DNA of 64,000 bases, taken from contig NZ_JAAVUV010000014.1 of the NCBI RefSeq assembly GCF_018449635.1, positions 1 to 64,000 on the forward strand, written 5' to 3'. Source of the DNA: Caballeronia sp. dw_276. GTDB taxonomy: Bacteria; Pseudomonadota; Gammaproteobacteria; Burkholderiales; Burkholderiaceae. How positions within the stretch are numbered: position 1 is the first letter of the stretch; each line of letters opens with the position of its first letter. A program made the position numbers and the translations under genes. The notes beneath the pieces are model-generated. The model saw only the letters and a program-made list of their open reading frames with translations. It ran no database searches and was not told the origin of the DNA. Shown one piece after another: positions 44,509 to 52,961 of the stretch.

Positions 44509-44904
44509 TCACGCGAGCAGACCGCCCTCGACACCCGCACGTTCTTCGTCGATACAACGGTCGATCATGCGCGACACCGCATCAATATTCCCAACCATAA
44601 TTACGCGCGACTCACTGCGATAAACCCGCACCGGTGCACGACGCTCGGCTTGCGCGTGCACCGACGAATTTAGTGACACCCGTGCGAACGCCGGTTGCCG
44701 TGATGGCAGGACGGGCGGTTCATCGAACATGTCTGGCGTGTTCGTGTCCTTGCGCGTCTTGCAAGAAATCAATGCACGCAAATGGCGGAAGCGACCAAAT
44801 TCGCGAAATTGCCGGAACGAAAGCGGCGAGCGCGCTACGGGCGCAAAGGAAGCGGACGCAGCCGATAAAAACGAGGCAGAAAACAGACGGGCAAATCGTT
44901 CCAT
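44509..44904 (-). CDS. Hypothetical protein, 131 residues
   Basis: The protein begins MERFARLFSASFLSAASASF and ends ESRVIMVGNIDAVSRMIDRC. The C-terminal half (residues 75-131, VSLNSSVHAQ, VRVYRSESRVIMVGNIDAVS) looks ordered; the N-terminal half is Arg/Phe/Ser-rich. GGAGAAA precedes the start at 44904. I do not recognise a family. It lies downstream of lexA on the same strand with a 195-bp gap. Confidence 0.5.
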   Translation of the reverse strand: MERFARLFSASFLSAASASFAPVARSPLSFRQFREFGRFRHLRALISCKTRKDTNTPDMFDEPPVLPSRQPAFARVSLNSSVHAQAERRAPVRVYRSESRVIMVGNIDAVSRMIDRCIDEERAGVEGGLLA

Positions 44905-45099
44905 GATGTTTCTCCGTGGACAATAGGGCGCGCGCCGGCTCATCGCGGATGCAATGTCCGTCACGCTTTATAAGGCCGGAAATTCAACCGCAGTGCGGCC
45001 GGAAGCGAGAGCACCCGCCGCCGCAATGCGGATCAGAAAACAGCATTCAAGACGCAAGAACCGGAACGCGGCCAACAAGTCGGCGGCGCCCGAAACACA

Positions 45100-45756
45100 T
45101 CACAACTCGCCGGATCGAATCAGTCCGACAGCAATACCTTCCAGTGCGAATTCATCGCTGCCCGACGCCACGAAAATGTTTTCGTAATCCGGATTCTCAG
45201 CAATCAACTCGACCCCATCCGGGCGACGCTTCCAGCGCTTGACCGTCACGTCGTCGCCAAGCCGCGCGACAACGATCTGACCGTCTTTGGCCTCGTTCTT
45301 CTTTTGCACCGCAAGCAGGTCACCGTCGAAGATGCCTGCGTCGCGCATGGACAGCCCGCGAACCTTCAGCAGATAGTCGGGTTTGCTGGAGAACAGCGCC
45401 GGATCACAGGCGAAATGCTGCGAGATATGTTCTTGCGCGAGGATCGGACTACCCGCGGCCACGCGCCCGACCAGCGGCAAGGACAATTGCATGATGCTCG
45501 CATGCGGCAGCGTGAATTGATGAGGGCCGTCATCAGGACCTGGCAGGTTTAACAGCCGAATGCCGCGTGACGAGCCCGCCGCCAGCTCGATCACCCCTTT
45601 ACGCGCCAACGCACGAAGATGCTCCTCTGCTGAGTTGGCCGAACTGAAGCCGAGTTCTGCCGCGATCTCGGCGCGCGTGGGCGGAAAGCCGGTGCGCTCG
45701 ATCGCGCGCTGGATCAGTTCGAACACCTCTTGTTGCCGCGCGGTCAGTTTGCTCAT
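45100..45756 (-). CDS. lexA: SOS repressor LexA
   Basis: The 218-residue protein begins MSKLTARQQEVFELIQRAIE with the winged HTH (GFPPTRAEIAAELGFSSANS). The self-cleavage site is Ala101-Gly102 in VGRVAAGSPI, and the catalytic pair is Ser136 (VRGLSMRD) and Lys173 (TVKRWKR). It represses DNA-damage genes. Start at 45756 keeps family length; the longer frame would reach into the SOS boxes. Two SOS boxes just upstream predict autoregulation. Confidence 0.97.
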   Translation of the reverse strand: MSKLTARQQEVFELIQRAIERTGFPPTRAEIAAELGFSSANSAEEHLRALARKGVIELAAGSSRGIRLLNLPGPDDGPHQFTLPHASIMQLSLPLVGRVAAGSPILAQEHISQHFACDPALFSSKPDYLLKVRGLSMRDAGIFDGDLLAVQKKNEAKDGQIVVARLGDDVTVKRWKRRPDGVELIAENPDYENIFVASGSDEFALEGIAVGLIRSGEL

Positions 45757-45797
45757 CTTGGTCACGTGTCTTAGCCTCTTGTCTAATCGATCATCCA

Positions 45798-45813
45798 CTG
45801 TATGGATGAACAG
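45798..45813. promoter_or_regulatory. LexA (SOS) box 1
   Basis: CTGTATGGATGAACAG matches CTGT-N8-ACAG exactly. It is 42 bp upstream of the lexA start. Confidence 0.9.
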
Positions 45814-45817
45814 ATGC

Positions 45818-45833
45818 CTGTAGTTTTATACAG
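45818..45833. promoter_or_regulatory. LexA (SOS) box 2
   Basis: CTGTAGTTTTATACAG matches CTGT-N8-ACAG exactly, 4 bp from box 1. The 20-bp centre spacing puts both on about the same face of the helix, suiting cooperative binding. Confidence 0.9.
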
Positions 45834-45981
45834 TATTCGGCGCTTTTCAAGCTTTACTTTAAGTTCGGCGTCTCCGGCGCCACACAAGAGCCCGAAACGC
45901 GACGCTCCAACACCCGTTTACCGGTCGCAACGCCGCTTCCAGCCTTCATTAGCACTTTTTGATCTAAAAGCATGAAGAACA

Positions 45982-45996
45982 ATTATTTTTAATAAT
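45982..45996. promoter_or_regulatory. AT-rich palindrome upstream of sbp
   Basis: ATTATT-TTT-AATAAT is a perfect dyad 55-69 bp before the sbp start. CysB sites are AT-rich and degenerate, so this may be part of a CysB-activated promoter; the link is inferred. Confidence 0.3.
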
Positions 45997-46050
45997 GAAA
46001 GCCCGTCGATAGACTCGGCCCATCCAACACCATAAGACGGAGAACGGGGA

Positions 46051-47088
46051 ATGCTGAGTCGGAATACGGGATGGGGCGCGCGCGCGAGAAAACTGCTGGC
46101 AACGGCCGTGATTGGCGCTGCGTCCGGGGTAGGCATGATCGCGCAAGCGCACGCCGATACGTCGTTTCTCAATGTGTCGTACGACCCGACGCGTGAGCTG
46201 TATCAGGACTTCAATCAGGCTTTCGGCAAGAAATGGAAAGCCGAGACGGGCGAGACCGTTACGTTCAAGCAATCGCACGGCGGCTCGGGTGGTCAGGCGC
46301 GCTCCGTTCTCGACGGCTTGCAAGCCGACGTGGTGACTTTGGCGCTGGCTTACGACATCGATGCATTGTCGGCCAAGGGTCTCGTCGCGCAGGACTGGCA
46401 AAAGCGTTTGCCGGATAACGCGTCGCCGTACACATCGACGATCGTGTTTCTCGTTCGCAAGGGCAATCCGAAGCAGATCAAGGACTGGCCGGATCTGCTC
46501 AAGCCGGGTGTATCGATTGTGACGCCGAATCCCAAGACCTCGGGCGGCGCGCGCTGGAACTATCTCGCGGCGTGGGCGTATGCGGAACATCTGCCAGGCG
46601 GCAACGCAACGACCGCCAAGGATTTCGTGACGAAGCTATACAAGAACGCCGGCGTGCTGGATTCGGGCGCGCGTGGCGCCACGACGAGCTTTGTGCAGCG
46701 CGGCCAGGGCGACGTGCTGATTGCCTGGGAAAACGAGGCATTCCTGTCGTTGAAGGAATTCGGTTCGGACAAGTTCGAGATCGTGGTGCCGTCGGTGAGC
46801 ATCCTGGCCGAGCCGCCGGTTTCGGTTGTCGACAAGGTCGTCGATCGTCATGGCACGCGCAAGCTTGCCGAGGCGTATCTCAAGTACTTATATAGCGAGG
46901 AAGGTCAGGAGATCGCGGCGCGCAACTTCTATCGCCCGCGTTCGACAGCCGTTCCGGCCGCACTCACCAAGCAGTTCCCGAAGATCAAGCTGTACACCAT
47001 CGACGATTCGTTCGGCGGCTGGACGAAGGCGCAAAAGACCCATTTCGCCGATGGCGGCGTGTTCGATTCGATCTACCAGCCGCAGTAA
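46051..47088 (+). CDS. sbp: Periplasmic sulfate-binding protein
   Basis: The 345-residue precursor has a signal peptide (residues 1-36, ending AQAHA). Mature motifs FLNVSYDPTRELYQDFNQAF, SHGGSGGQARSVLDGLQADV and NPKTSGGARWNYLAAWAYA are diagnostic of Sbp/CysP. It binds sulfate in the periplasm for the CysTWA importer. A purine-rich GGAG/GGGGA run precedes the ATG. It heads the operon; a stem-loop follows its stop at 47114-47151. Confidence 0.96.
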   Translation: MLSRNTGWGARARKLLATAVIGAASGVGMIAQAHADTSFLNVSYDPTRELYQDFNQAFGKKWKAETGETVTFKQSHGGSGGQARSVLDGLQADVVTLALAYDIDALSAKGLVAQDWQKRLPDNASPYTSTIVFLVRKGNPKQIKDWPDLLKPGVSIVTPNPKTSGGARWNYLAAWAYAEHLPGGNATTAKDFVTKLYKNAGVLDSGARGATTSFVQRGQGDVLIAWENEAFLSLKEFGSDKFEIVVPSVSILAEPPVSVVDKVVDRHGTRKLAEAYLKYLYSEEGQEIAARNFYRPRSTAVPAALTKQFPKIKLYTIDDSFGGWTKAQKTHFADGGVFDSIYQPQ

Positions 47089-47113
47089 TAGCGGTGGCAG
47101 TGAAGGTATGAAA

Positions 47114-47151
47114 TACAGCATCGCCTGCGTTCATCCGCTCGCGATGCTGTA
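47114..47151 (+). other. Stem-loop between sbp and cysT
   Basis: TACAGCATCGC and GCGATGCTGTA form an 11-bp perfect stem with a 16-base loop. It lacks a T-run, so it is more likely a 3'-end stabiliser or partial attenuator favouring sbp mRNA than a full terminator. Confidence 0.55.
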
Positions 47152-47255
47152 GTCGTAAAAAGCCGCAAGAAACCAGAAACACCACCACGGCCGCACAGAC
47201 GGTCAGAACCCCGAAGCGCCGTCCCCGCGACGCAACGGTACTGGATGATGGACGC

Positions 47256-48152
47256 ATGACAACTTTCACTTTCCGCAAGCCCAGCGCGCTGCCGGGCTTC
47301 GGCCTGACACTTGGCGTCACGGTGGCGTATCTGAGCCTCGTGGTGCTGATCCCGCTCGCCGCGACTTTTGCCAAGACGGCCACGCTCGACTGGGCGACGT
47401 TCGTTCGTGCGGTCACGTCGCCGCGTGTGCTGGCGTCGTACCGGCTGACATTTTCCGCGGCGCTTGGCGGCGCGCTGATCAATGCCGTGTTCGGCTTTCT
47501 GGTCGCCTGGGTCCTCGTGCGATACACGTTCCCGTTCAAACGTATCGTGGACGCCGTGGTCGATTTGCCGTTTGCGTTGCCTACTTCCGTCGCGGGCATT
47601 GCGCTGGCCGCCGTGTATGCGCCCAATGGCTGGATCGGACAATTTCTTGCGCCGCTCGGGCTAAAAGTGGCGTTTACGCCGCTGGGCGTGCTGGTGGCGC
47701 TGACGTTCATCGGCTTGCCGTTCGTTGTGCGGACCGTGCAGCCGGTGCTCGAAGACTTCGAGCGCGAACAGGAAGAGGCGGCCGCGTGCCTTGGCGCGAC
47801 CCGCTGGCTGACTTTCCGCCGCGTGGTCCTGCCGTCGCTTTTCCCCGCGCTTCTGACTGGCTTCGCGCTCGCCTTTGCGCGAGCGCTGGGTGAGTACGGA
47901 TCGGTGATTTTTATCGCGGGCAACGTGCCGATGAAATCAGAGATCACCTCGCTCTTGATCATCACGAAGCTCGAACAATACGACTACGCGGGTGCCACGG
48001 CGATTGCCGTGGTCATGCTGTGCGTGTCGTTCCTGATGCTGCTTCTCATCAACACGCTGCAATGGTTTCTCCAGCGGCGCACGAGCCGCGGCGGCGCGGG
48101 TCCGGCGCCTGCGGTGGCGGGTTCGCTCCATGTCGATGGAGCCAAAGCATGA
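47256..48152 (+). CDS. cysT: Sulfate/thiosulfate ABC permease CysT
   Basis: The 298-residue polytopic protein has the PxALPTSVAGIAL and EEAAACLGATRWLTFRRVVLPSLFPALLTG regions (EAA loop) typical of CysT/CysU. It pairs with CysW in the inner membrane. Its stop overlaps the cysW start by 4 bp (ATGA). Confidence 0.95.
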   Translation: MTTFTFRKPSALPGFGLTLGVTVAYLSLVVLIPLAATFAKTATLDWATFVRAVTSPRVLASYRLTFSAALGGALINAVFGFLVAWVLVRYTFPFKRIVDAVVDLPFALPTSVAGIALAAVYAPNGWIGQFLAPLGLKVAFTPLGVLVALTFIGLPFVVRTVQPVLEDFEREQEEAAACLGATRWLTFRRVVLPSLFPALLTGFALAFARALGEYGSVIFIAGNVPMKSEITSLLIITKLEQYDYAGATAIAVVMLCVSFLMLLLINTLQWFLQRRTSRGGAGPAPAVAGSLHVDGAKA

Positions 48153-49081
48153 GCAGCGTCAACCAGAAAGCCGCGGATATTGCCGCGCTGCGCGCCATCG
48201 AACACAAGCTCGATCCGGTCACCGAACCGCGTGTCGTACGCTGGATCTTGACGACGATCGCGCTGGTTTTTCTGGCGCTGTTTCTCGTCGTGCCGCTTGC
48301 CGCCGTGTTTGCGCAGGCCTTCGCCAAAGGCGTGGCGTATTACTTCGATTCGTTGAAGGACCCGGACGCGTGGTCCGCGATCAAGCTCACGCTGATCACC
48401 GCAGCCATAGCCGTGCCGCTGAACGTGGTGTTCGGCCTGTCTGCATCGTGGGCGATCGCCAAGTTCGAGTTTCGCGGCAAGGCGTTTCTCACCACGCTGA
48501 TCGACTTGCCGTTTTCGGTCTCGCCGGTCGTCTCGGGCCTCATCTACGTGCTGATGTTCGGCGCGCAGGGCTGGTTCGGGCCCTGGCTCATCGACCATAA
48601 CGTGCAGATTATCTTTGCCGTGCCGGGCATCGTGCTCGCAACGATCTTCGTCACGTTCCCGTTCGTTGCGCGGGAGCTGATCCCGCTGATGCAGGCGCAA
48701 GGCAACGACGAGGAAGAGGCGGCGCACGTACTCGGCGCATCGGGCTGGCAGATTTTCCGGCGCGTGACGCTGCCCAACGTGAAGTGGGGTTTGCTGTACG
48801 GCGTGATTCTCTGTAACGCCCGCGCGATGGGCGAGTTCGGCGCCGTGTCCGTGGTCTCGGGCCACATTCGCGGCCAGACCGACACCATGCCGCTGCACGT
48901 AGAGATCCTCTACAACGAATATAACTTCTCGGCGGCGTTCGCCGTGGCCTCGCTGCTGGCGCTGCTTGCGCTCGTCACGCTCGGCCTGAAACTGATCGCC
49001 GAAAACCGCATGGCGAAGTCGATAGAAGCCGCGCAAGCCCAGCCCGCCGATGTCCCGGCCGCGGCTTCACTCCAGAACTAG
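48149..49081 (+). CDS. cysW: Sulfate/thiosulfate ABC permease CysW
   Basis: The 310-residue permease begins MSSVNQKAADIAALRAIEHK. Its EAA loop is EEEAAHVLGASGWQIFRRVTL, and it has DLPFSVSPVVSGLIYVLMFG and LCNARAMGEFGAVSVVSGHI. The start at 48149 overlaps the cysT stop; the frame extends upstream into cysT but that part is not CysW-like. It forms the channel with CysT. Confidence 0.95.
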   Translation: MSSVNQKAADIAALRAIEHKLDPVTEPRVVRWILTTIALVFLALFLVVPLAAVFAQAFAKGVAYYFDSLKDPDAWSAIKLTLITAAIAVPLNVVFGLSASWAIAKFEFRGKAFLTTLIDLPFSVSPVVSGLIYVLMFGAQGWFGPWLIDHNVQIIFAVPGIVLATIFVTFPFVARELIPLMQAQGNDEEEAAHVLGASGWQIFRRVTLPNVKWGLLYGVILCNARAMGEFGAVSVVSGHIRGQTDTMPLHVEILYNEYNFSAAFAVASLLALLALVTLGLKLIAENRMAKSIEAAQAQPADVPAAASLQN

Positions 49082-49096
49082 AAGGCGAGGATCACC

Positions 49097-50155
49097 ATGA
49101 GCATCATCGTTCGCAATTTGCAGAAGCGCTTTGGCGATTTCGTCGCGCTGGATAACGTCTCCCTCGACTTCCCGGCGGGTGAACTGGTTGCGTTGCTTGG
49201 ACCTTCCGGTTGTGGCAAGACCACGCTATTGCGCGTGATCGCGGGACTCGAATACGCCGATGCAGGCTCGGTCGTGCTGAACGGCGAGGACGTCGCGGCG
49301 GTCGGCGCGCGCGAGCGTCAGGTCGGCTTCGTGTTCCAGCATTACGCGCTGTTCCGCCATATGACCGTGTTTGAAAACGTCGCGTTTGGCCTGCGCGTGA
49401 AGCCGCGCAAGGAACGGCCGTCCGAAGCGGTGATCCGCGAGAAAGTGCATGAGTTGCTGAAACTTGTGCAGCTCGACTGGCTGGCGCAACGGTTTCCATC
49501 GGAATTGTCGGGTGGACAGCGGCAGCGGATCGCGTTGGCGCGTGCTCTCGCCGTCGAACCGAAAGTGCTGTTGCTCGACGAACCGTTCGGCGCGCTCGAT
49601 GCCAAGGTTCGCAAGGAGCTGCGCAGCTGGCTGCGCCGTTTGCACGACGACCTGCATATCTCGACCATTTTCGTCACGCACGACCAAGAAGAAGCGCTCG
49701 AAGTCGCCGACCGGATCGTGGTGCTCAACCGTGGACATGTGGAGCAGGTCGGCAGTCCGCAAGATGTCTACGATCACCCGCAAACGTCGTTCGTGTACGA
49801 GTTTCTGGGGGCGGCCAATCGTCTGAAAGGCACCGTCGATGCACAAGGTTTCGTGGCGCAAGGCGCCGCTCAACCGATCGCCACTGAAGCGAATTTCGCC
49901 GGTCCCGCCGTCGCCTACGTGCGGCCGCACGACCTCACGCTGTTCCCGACGGCGTCGGGTCATCGCGATGGCATCGTGGTCGACGTCCGCCGTGTCGTGA
50001 CACTCGGCGGTTCCGTGCGCGTGGACCTGGAAGGCACGGAAGGCAACGTGCTCGAAGCCGAGCTGGATCGCGAGACGTGGCGTGGTTTGAACCTGAACAT
50101 AGGCGATGGCGTGACCGCCGTCCCGCGCGTGCTGCGCGTGTTCCCGGCACATTAA
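49097..50155 (+). CDS. cysA: Sulfate/thiosulfate ABC ATPase CysA
   Basis: The 352-residue protein has Walker A GPSGCGKTT at about residues 34-42, signature LSGGQRQRIALARAL near 136, and the C-terminal TOBE-like domain (VAYVRPHDLTLFPTA). It hydrolyses ATP to drive sulfate import. GAGG lies before the ATG at 49097. It is the fourth gene of the sulfate operon. Confidence 0.96.
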   Translation: MSIIVRNLQKRFGDFVALDNVSLDFPAGELVALLGPSGCGKTTLLRVIAGLEYADAGSVVLNGEDVAAVGARERQVGFVFQHYALFRHMTVFENVAFGLRVKPRKERPSEAVIREKVHELLKLVQLDWLAQRFPSELSGGQRQRIALARALAVEPKVLLLDEPFGALDAKVRKELRSWLRRLHDDLHISTIFVTHDQEEALEVADRIVVLNRGHVEQVGSPQDVYDHPQTSFVYEFLGAANRLKGTVDAQGFVAQGAAQPIATEANFAGPAVAYVRPHDLTLFPTASGHRDGIVVDVRRVVTLGGSVRVDLEGTEGNVLEAELDRETWRGLNLNIGDGVTAVPRVLRVFPAH

Positions 50156-50179
50156 GACTACCCAAGAAGAGAGGCTGAC

Positions 50180-51106
50180 ATGAACTTCCAGCAACTGCGT
50201 TTCGTCCGCGAGGCCGTGCGCCAGAACATGAACCTGACCGAAGTCGCGAACGTGCTGTACACGTCGCAGTCGGGTGTATCGAAGCAGATCAAGGATCTCG
50301 AGGATGAACTCGGCGTCGATATCTTCATCCGTCGCGGCAAGCGTCTGACGGGCCTGACCGAGCCGGGCAAGGAAGTGCATCAGGTAATCGAGCGCATGTT
50401 GCTCGATGCCGAAAACCTGCGCCGCGTCGCACGCCAGTTTGCCGATCAGGACAACGGCCATCTGGTGGTTGCGACCACGCACACGCAGGCGCGCTATGCG
50501 TTGCCGAAAGTCATTCGCCAGTTCACCGAGGTGTTCCCGAAGGTCCATCTCGCGCTGCGCCAGGGCAGCCCGCAGCAGATCGCGCAGATGATCATCAACG
50601 GCGAAGCGGATATCGGTATTTCGACGGAAGCGCTCGACCGGTATCCAGATATCGTCACGTTCCCGTGCTATTCGTGGCATCACACGGTGGTCGTGCCGAA
50701 GGGGCATCCGCTGGTCGGCCGCGAAAACCTCACGCTCGATGAAATCGCCGAATATCCAATCGTCACGTACGACAACGACTTCACTGGCCGTTCGCACGTC
50801 GACCAGGCGTTCGCCAAAGTGGGCGCAATGCCGGACGTGGTGCTGACCGCCATCGACGCCGACGTGATCAAGACGTACGTGGAACTGGGCATGGGAATCG
50901 GCATCGTGGCTGCGATGGCCTTTGACGAGAAACGCGATACCGAACTCGTCGCGCTCGACACGCAGCATCTGTTCGAAGCAAGCACCACGCGCGTCGGTTT
51001 GCGCAAAGGCGCGTTCCTTCGGGCGTACGCATACAAGCTGATCGAGATGTTCGCACCGCAACTCGACGAAGCGCAGATCGCGGCGCAGTTGCGCGAGGCT
51101 GCTTAA
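50180..51106 (+). CDS. cysB: CysB-family LysR regulator of sulfur assimilation
   Basis: The 308-residue protein begins MNFQQLRFVREAVRQNMNLT and has the CysB-type HTH (ALYTSQSGVSKQIKDLEDEL-like) and ligand domain (ATTHTQARYALPKVIRQF). The IDADVIKTYVELGMGIGIVA stretch is typical of CysB/Cbl. It lies 24 bp after cysA in the same operon, which suggests it activates sulfate uptake and may be Cbl rather than CysB; sequence alone does not separate them. Confidence 0.9.
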   Translation: MNFQQLRFVREAVRQNMNLTEVANVLYTSQSGVSKQIKDLEDELGVDIFIRRGKRLTGLTEPGKEVHQVIERMLLDAENLRRVARQFADQDNGHLVVATTHTQARYALPKVIRQFTEVFPKVHLALRQGSPQQIAQMIINGEADIGISTEALDRYPDIVTFPCYSWHHTVVVPKGHPLVGRENLTLDEIAEYPIVTYDNDFTGRSHVDQAFAKVGAMPDVVLTAIDADVIKTYVELGMGIGIVAAMAFDEKRDTELVALDTQHLFEASTTRVGLRKGAFLRAYAYKLIEMFAPQLDEAQIAAQLREAA

Positions 51107-51142
51107 AACTCGCTCCGGGCACGCTCCGCTACAATTGCGGCC

Positions 51143-52147
51143 ATGAACTCTCTACACACTTCATTGCCGCAGATCGCCGTCCTTGCTACCGGTGGAACCA
51201 TCGCGGGCGAGGCGGGCGATGCCGCGAAAACGTCGGGTTACAAGGCTGGTGTTGTCGGCGTCGAAAAATTGCTCGACGCCGTGCCGTCCTTGTCGCAAAT
51301 CGCGCGGATTCACGCGGAGCAGGTGGCGAGCATCGACAGCAAGGACATGACGCCGGCGCTCTGGGCGACGTTGTGCACACGCGTGAATGCGTTGCTCGGG
51401 CAGGACGATATCGACGGCGTCGTCATCACTCACGGCACGGATACGCTCGAAGAAACCGCGTATTTGCTGCATCTGACGGTCAAGAGCGACAAGCCGGTCG
51501 TGCTTACGGCGGCCATGCGGCCATCGACTGCGCTATCCGCCGACGGTCCGCTCAACCTGCTCAACGCAGTCACAGTGGCGGCACACAAGGGATCATGGAA
51601 GCAGGGCGTGCTGGTGGCGTTCAACAACCAGATCCATAGCGGACGCGACATTACAAAAACCAGCACCTACGCCGTCGATGCCTTCCGGTCTCCAGAAGGC
51701 GGCGCGCTCGGCTGGGTGCAGGACGGTCAGGTCGAATATCAGCGCGCGGTCGTCAGGCCGCATACATTAAATACGCCGTTCCGGATCGCGGCTGAGTTGC
51801 CTGTGGTCGAGATCGTGGCGAGTTACGCAGGGGCATCGCGCGTGGCGATCGATGCTTTGGTCGCGGCCGGTGCACAAGGGCTTGTGATTGCCGGCACGGG
51901 AAACGGCTCGATCCATTCGACGATGCAACAGGCCGTTGCCGATGCCGCAAAGCAGGGCGTGGCAGTCGTGCGTTCGTCGCGGGTCGGTTCGGGACACGTG
52001 ATGCGCAACGGCGCCGCGCCGGACGACGCTCTAGGTTCAATCACGGCGGGAAGCCTGAACCCGTACAAGGCCCGCGTGTTGTTGATGCTTGCACTCGCCG
52101 CGGGTATCGCGCCAAAAGACCTGCAAAGCGTTTTCGATAACTACTGA
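51143..52147 (+). CDS. L-asparaginase
   Basis: The 334-residue protein has both asparaginase signatures: VLATGGTIAGEAGDAA near residue 12-27 (first catalytic Thr) and DGVVITHGTDTLEETAYLL near 93-111 (second Thr). It hydrolyses L-asparagine to aspartate and ammonia. There is no signal peptide, so it is probably cytoplasmic, though the sequence resembles type II enzymes. A TACAAT -10-like element sits just before the start. It ends at a strong terminator. Confidence 0.92.
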   Translation: MNSLHTSLPQIAVLATGGTIAGEAGDAAKTSGYKAGVVGVEKLLDAVPSLSQIARIHAEQVASIDSKDMTPALWATLCTRVNALLGQDDIDGVVITHGTDTLEETAYLLHLTVKSDKPVVLTAAMRPSTALSADGPLNLLNAVTVAAHKGSWKQGVLVAFNNQIHSGRDITKTSTYAVDAFRSPEGGALGWVQDGQVEYQRAVVRPHTLNTPFRIAAELPVVEIVASYAGASRVAIDALVAAGAQGLVIAGTGNGSIHSTMQQAVADAAKQGVAVVRSSRVGSGHVMRNGAAPDDALGSITAGSLNPYKARVLLMLALAAGIAPKDLQSVFDNY

Positions 52148-52151
52148 CAAC

Positions 52152-52181
52152 AAAAAAACGCGAACCTCGGTTCGCGTTTTT
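52152..52181. terminator. Bidirectional rho-independent terminator
   Basis: AACGCGAAC, loop CTCG, GTTCGCGTT with an A-run before and T-run after. It is shared by the asparaginase gene and the convergent LysM gene. Confidence 0.9.
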
Positions 52182-52200
52182 CGTCAACTCATCAACTGTT

Positions 52201-52689
52201 TCAGGCCAGCGGCGGAATGCGCAAAACCTGGCCCGGGTAAATCTTGTCGGCGCTCTTGAGCATCGGCTTATTGGCTTCGAAGATCACGTCGTGTTTCGCG
52301 CCATTGCCGTAATACTTGTCCGCGATTTTCCAGAGATTGTCGCCTGCGGCCACCGTATGGAACTGCGAGACCGGCGTGGGATTCAGCACGGTCAGGTGAT
52401 CGTCAACCTTGTCCACGTGCTGTACGTTGCCTGCCGCGACCAGGATCTTTTCCTTGGTCGCCTGATCGGCGGCCTGGCCGCTGACCGTGACGGTGTGCGA
52501 AGCGCCATCGTAGGCGACTTGCAGGTTGTCCGCGGTGAGTCCCTGATTGCGGATATACGCCGCAATGGCGTCGCCCGCCGTCTTGTTCAACGCCGCGACG
52601 TCCGGCGCTGCCGGTGCGGCCGAAGCGGTTGTCGATACCGCGCCGAACAACTTCTCGCCCGCTTCCTTGATGAAACTGAACATGCCCAT
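52201..52689 (-). CDS. BON and LysM domain protein (Kbp/YgaU-like)
   Basis: The 162-residue protein begins MGMFSFIKEAGEKLFGAVST, with a BON domain (about residues 30-95, YIRNQGLTADNLQVAYDGAS) and a C-terminal LysM (TVAAGDNLWKIADKYYGNGA, about 112-160). The arrangement equals E. coli Kbp, a cytoplasmic potassium sensor. GGAGTT precedes the ATG at 52689. A peptidoglycan-binding role is less likely as there is no signal peptide. Confidence 0.9.
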   Translation of the reverse strand: MGMFSFIKEAGEKLFGAVSTTASAAPAAPDVAALNKTAGDAIAAYIRNQGLTADNLQVAYDGASHTVTVSGQAADQATKEKILVAAGNVQHVDKVDDHLTVLNPTPVSQFHTVAAGDNLWKIADKYYGNGAKHDVIFEANKPMLKSADKIYPGQVLRIPPLA

Positions 52690-52845
52690 GTTCCAACTCC
52701 TGTATTAAACCATTGAGACGGCCCGATAAAGCCGAGCCTCTTAGTCGCTTAAGGTCAGGCCAAGTTCGCGGCGTTCAATGGAGGAGTTGTAATACTGTGT
52801 CGATGAGCACTTCTTGAAACGAAAAAAAGATCCGGCAGGCGGACA

Positions 52846-52892
52846 CCCGGCAATGACGTCTGACCGACCAAGGCTTCCACGTCACTGCCGGG
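52846..52892. other. Long stem-loop downstream of glxR
   Basis: CCCGGCAATGACGT (52846-52859) pairs with ACGTCACTGCCGGG (52879-52892), 13 of 14 bp. On the minus strand it follows the glxR stop by 70 bp and precedes a T7 run about 20 bases further on, so it may help end the gcl operon transcript. Confidence 0.5.
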
Positions 52893-52961
52893 CGCCGCTA
52901 GACGGACCCAACGTTATTGCACTTCTTGCAACCCACCGGAGATCAGCCGGTTTTCAGCAAT

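Noticed and set aside
49226..51061. 611-codon minus-strand open frame
   Set aside because: Antisense to cysA and cysB, with no start signal or family character.
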